Assembly (NCBI GenBank): GCA_029931885.1
Contig: JAOZRJ010000068.1
Coordinates: forward strand, 1-7,698
DNA from: Candidatus Omnitrophota bacterium
Lineage (GTDB): Bacteria > Omnitrophota > Koll11 > Zapsychrales > Aceulaceae
Reading direction: 5' to 3'
Length of the DNA stretch: 7,698 bases
In this document: piece by piece, positions 6,578-7,698 of the stretch
How positions within the stretch are numbered: position 1 is the first letter of the stretch
Layout of the letters: each line of letters opens with the position of its first letter
Translations under genes and position numbers: made by a program
The notes under the pieces: model-generated
The model's database searches: none
Told to the model about the DNA's origin: nothing
The model's input: only the letters and a program-made list of their open reading frames with translations

Positions 6578-7006
6578 TCAATATTGATCAAGTTTTGATA
6601 TAGAAATATTCTGACGACTTTTCTTTTTTTCAGACTTCTGATGTTTTAATTCAAGAACTTTTTCTTTTGCTCGTTTTGAACGTTTTCGCTTTTGTCTTCG
6701 AATCTTTTCAACACGCTTCTTCTTTTCTTCAATAAATCCTTTTTGTTGTTGCTCTATCTTATCTAGCAAAAGACGTCTTGCATAAAAACGGTTCAAAGTC
6801 TGTGTTCTTGCCTTCTGACATTTAACAGACAACCCTGTTGGACGATGAACCAAAACTACACAGGTAGAAACTTTATTAACATTCTGGCCGCCCGGGCCTG
6901 ATGAGCGAATAAAAGATTCGTCAAAATCCTCGCCGCTAACGCACAACTTTTTCATTCGGTCTTCAAGTTGTTTAGCCTTTTGATCTGTTACGCTAAATAT
7001 ATTCAT
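6578..7006 (-). CDS. GGQ release-factor-like ribosome rescue protein
   Basis: This 142-residue protein carries the peptidyl-tRNA hydrolysis domain of class I release factors without the codon-reading domains. The core FIRSSGPGGQNVNKVST (32-48) holds the catalytic G39-G40-Q41, and HRPTGLSVKCQ (54-64) and RTQTLNRFYARR (67-78) continue the domain. From about residue 85 on, the tail is very rich in Lys and Arg (for example KRVEKIRRQKRKRSKRAKEK, 96-115) and probably helical. Proteins of this shape free stalled ribosomes or large subunits by binding RNA with the basic tail. By memory the core and tail look closer to mitochondrial MTRFR (C12orf65) than to E. coli ArfB, whose length is nearly the same. 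Start ATG 7006 overlaps the prmA stop (ATGA), so the two are translationally coupled, and moeA starts 7 nt after its TGA. Which stalled complex it recognises cannot be read from sequence. Confidence 0.85.
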   Translation of the reverse strand: MNIFSVTDQKAKQLEDRMKKLCVSGEDFDESFIRSSGPGGQNVNKVSTCVVLVHRPTGLSVKCQKARTQTLNRFYARRLLLDKIEQQQKGFIEEKKKRVEKIRRQKRKRSKRAKEKVLELKHQKSEKKKSRQNISISKLDQY

Positions 7007-7698
7007 TTATTTTTCCGCTTATAAAGAATAGCAACCCATTGCTTACCCTTTTTAATTTTTAAACATCTTAAAGGTAGTGGCCGAAATGCCTCTCTTATAT
7101 TTACCAAATTTTCCAGCGAAATGCCAGAAATTGCTAAAAAGCCTCCCGGGGCAACAAAAGAAACTAATATCTTCTTAAGTCTTATCAAATCATGAGTAAT
7201 TAAATTTGCCGCAACAAAATCAAAGTGTTTTTTTGACTTCAACTTTTCAATATCACCCTGCTTTATGTTGTCCTTTGAATATCCATTTATAGCAAAATTC
7301 TCTTGCGCAGATTTTACGCAATCCTTGTCGATATCAACAGCACAAATTGTTTTAGCTCCGCATTTTAGGGCAACAAGACTTAAAAGTCCGGTTCCAGTCC
7401 CTACGTCTAAAAAACTTTTAAATCGATTCTCGCAGCGCTCTACTAGTCGTGACATAAAACTTGTAGTCTCATGCAATCCAGTTCCAAACGCATTTATAGA
7501 CGCTAAAAAGATTGGTTCTCTCCTGTCCTTCTTATATGTTCTCCGCCTCCAGACAGGAACAACATCAAACCGTTTTGTCAGATGAAATGGCAAAAAATTC
7601 TTTGCCCATTTAGCCTTCCAATTCTCCTTTTTTATAACTTTTATCCTAAAAAAAATTCCTTTTAAATGAATTTTTTTCAGCAACTTTTCAAGACGTTG
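7003..7698 (-). CDS. prmA: Ribosomal protein L11 methyltransferase (5' end beyond window)
   Basis: PrmA uses S-adenosylmethionine to methylate several amino groups on ribosomal protein L11. The frame is open to the right edge, giving 231 residues in place of the usual 290-300, so only the end of the N-terminal substrate-recognition domain is present; a TTG at 7683 is in frame but unlikely to be the start. Counting from the edge: NWKAKWAKNFLPFHLTKRF (26-44) with VVPVW, the family signature NAFGTGLHETTS (69-80), the SAM-binding motif I FLDVGTGTGLLS (96-107), VDID (121-124) at the end of strand 2, and AANLITHDL (163-171), where other methyltransferases have NPPY. The order and spacing fit PrmA throughout. 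It ends with TGA 7005-7003 inside the start codon of the GGQ protein, linking two translation genes. Confidence 0.92.
   Translation of the reverse strand, partial: QRLEKLLKKIHLKGIFFRIKVIKKENWKAKWAKNFLPFHLTKRFDVVPVWRRRTYKKDRREPIFLASINAFGTGLHETTSFMSRLVERCENRFKSFLDVGTGTGLLSLVALKCGAKTICAVDIDKDCVKSAQENFAINGYSKDNIKQGDIEKLKSKKHFDFVAANLITHDLIRLKKILVSFVAPGGFLAISGISLENLVNIREAFRPLPLRCLKIKKGKQWVAILYKRKNK

Noticed and set aside
6577..6588. Perfect 12-base palindrome ATCAATATTGAT at the junction of the GGQ gene and moeA
   Set aside because: It is a single AT-rich palindrome inside an operon and overlaps coding sequence; with no second copy or promoter nearby it is probably chance.
7265..7585. Plus-strand open frame of 106 codons
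   Set aside because: It is antisense to prmA, whose conserved SAM-binding motifs explain this DNA; no ribosome site or family pattern supports the plus strand.
7003..7683. prmA starting at TTG 7683
   Set aside because: The frame remains open to the window edge and the protein would lack most of the N-terminal domain, so the gene more likely begins outside the window.

Overview
All credible genes in this AT-rich window lie on the minus strand, so they read from the right edge to the left. Spacing is tight and stops are TAA, TAG and TGA, so the standard bacterial code applies. The set is a conserved bacterial core (L11 methyltransferase, GGQ release-factor-like protein, molybdenum cofactor genes, flavin transferase, glucan phosphorylase, thymidylate synthase, dihydrofolate reductase, response regulator). 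Low GC, the phosphorylase subtype and the gene mix would suit an uncultured Gram-negative-type lineage such as Omnitrophota/PVC-like bacteria. That placement is a weak guess from memory; no marker in the window proves it.

In transcription order: (1) 7698-3844, a probable operon prmA (5' end cut by the window edge) - GGQ-domain ribosome-rescue factor - moeA - moaC - apbE. The junctions are an ATGA overlap, 7 nt, 23 nt and an overlap. (2) 3843-3779, an intergenic region with a good sigma-70-type promoter (TTTTCA, 16 nt, TATAAT). (3) 3766-350, a second unit glgP - thyA - folA with gaps of 13 and 20 nt. A weak hairpin at the folA stop may end it. (4) 349-249, a very AT-rich intergenic region with a possible promoter. 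(5) 248-1, the start of a response-regulator gene whose 3' part lies beyond the window.

Functionally, the first unit combines translation upkeep (L11 methylation, stalled-ribosome rescue) with late and early steps of molybdenum cofactor synthesis and a membrane-anchored FMN transferase, which points to redox enzymes elsewhere in the genome. The second unit pairs alpha-glucan breakdown with the coupled dTMP cycle: ThyA turns methylene-THF into DHF and FolA recycles it. No gene-free stretch exceeds about 100 bases. I see no tRNA, rRNA, CRISPR array, insertion sequence or phage gene. I did not find a new multi-gene system. The most unusual items are the MTRFR-like GGQ protein, the eukaryote-like DHFR and the moaC/apbE junction, which lacks a normal start codon where the ribosome site predicts one.
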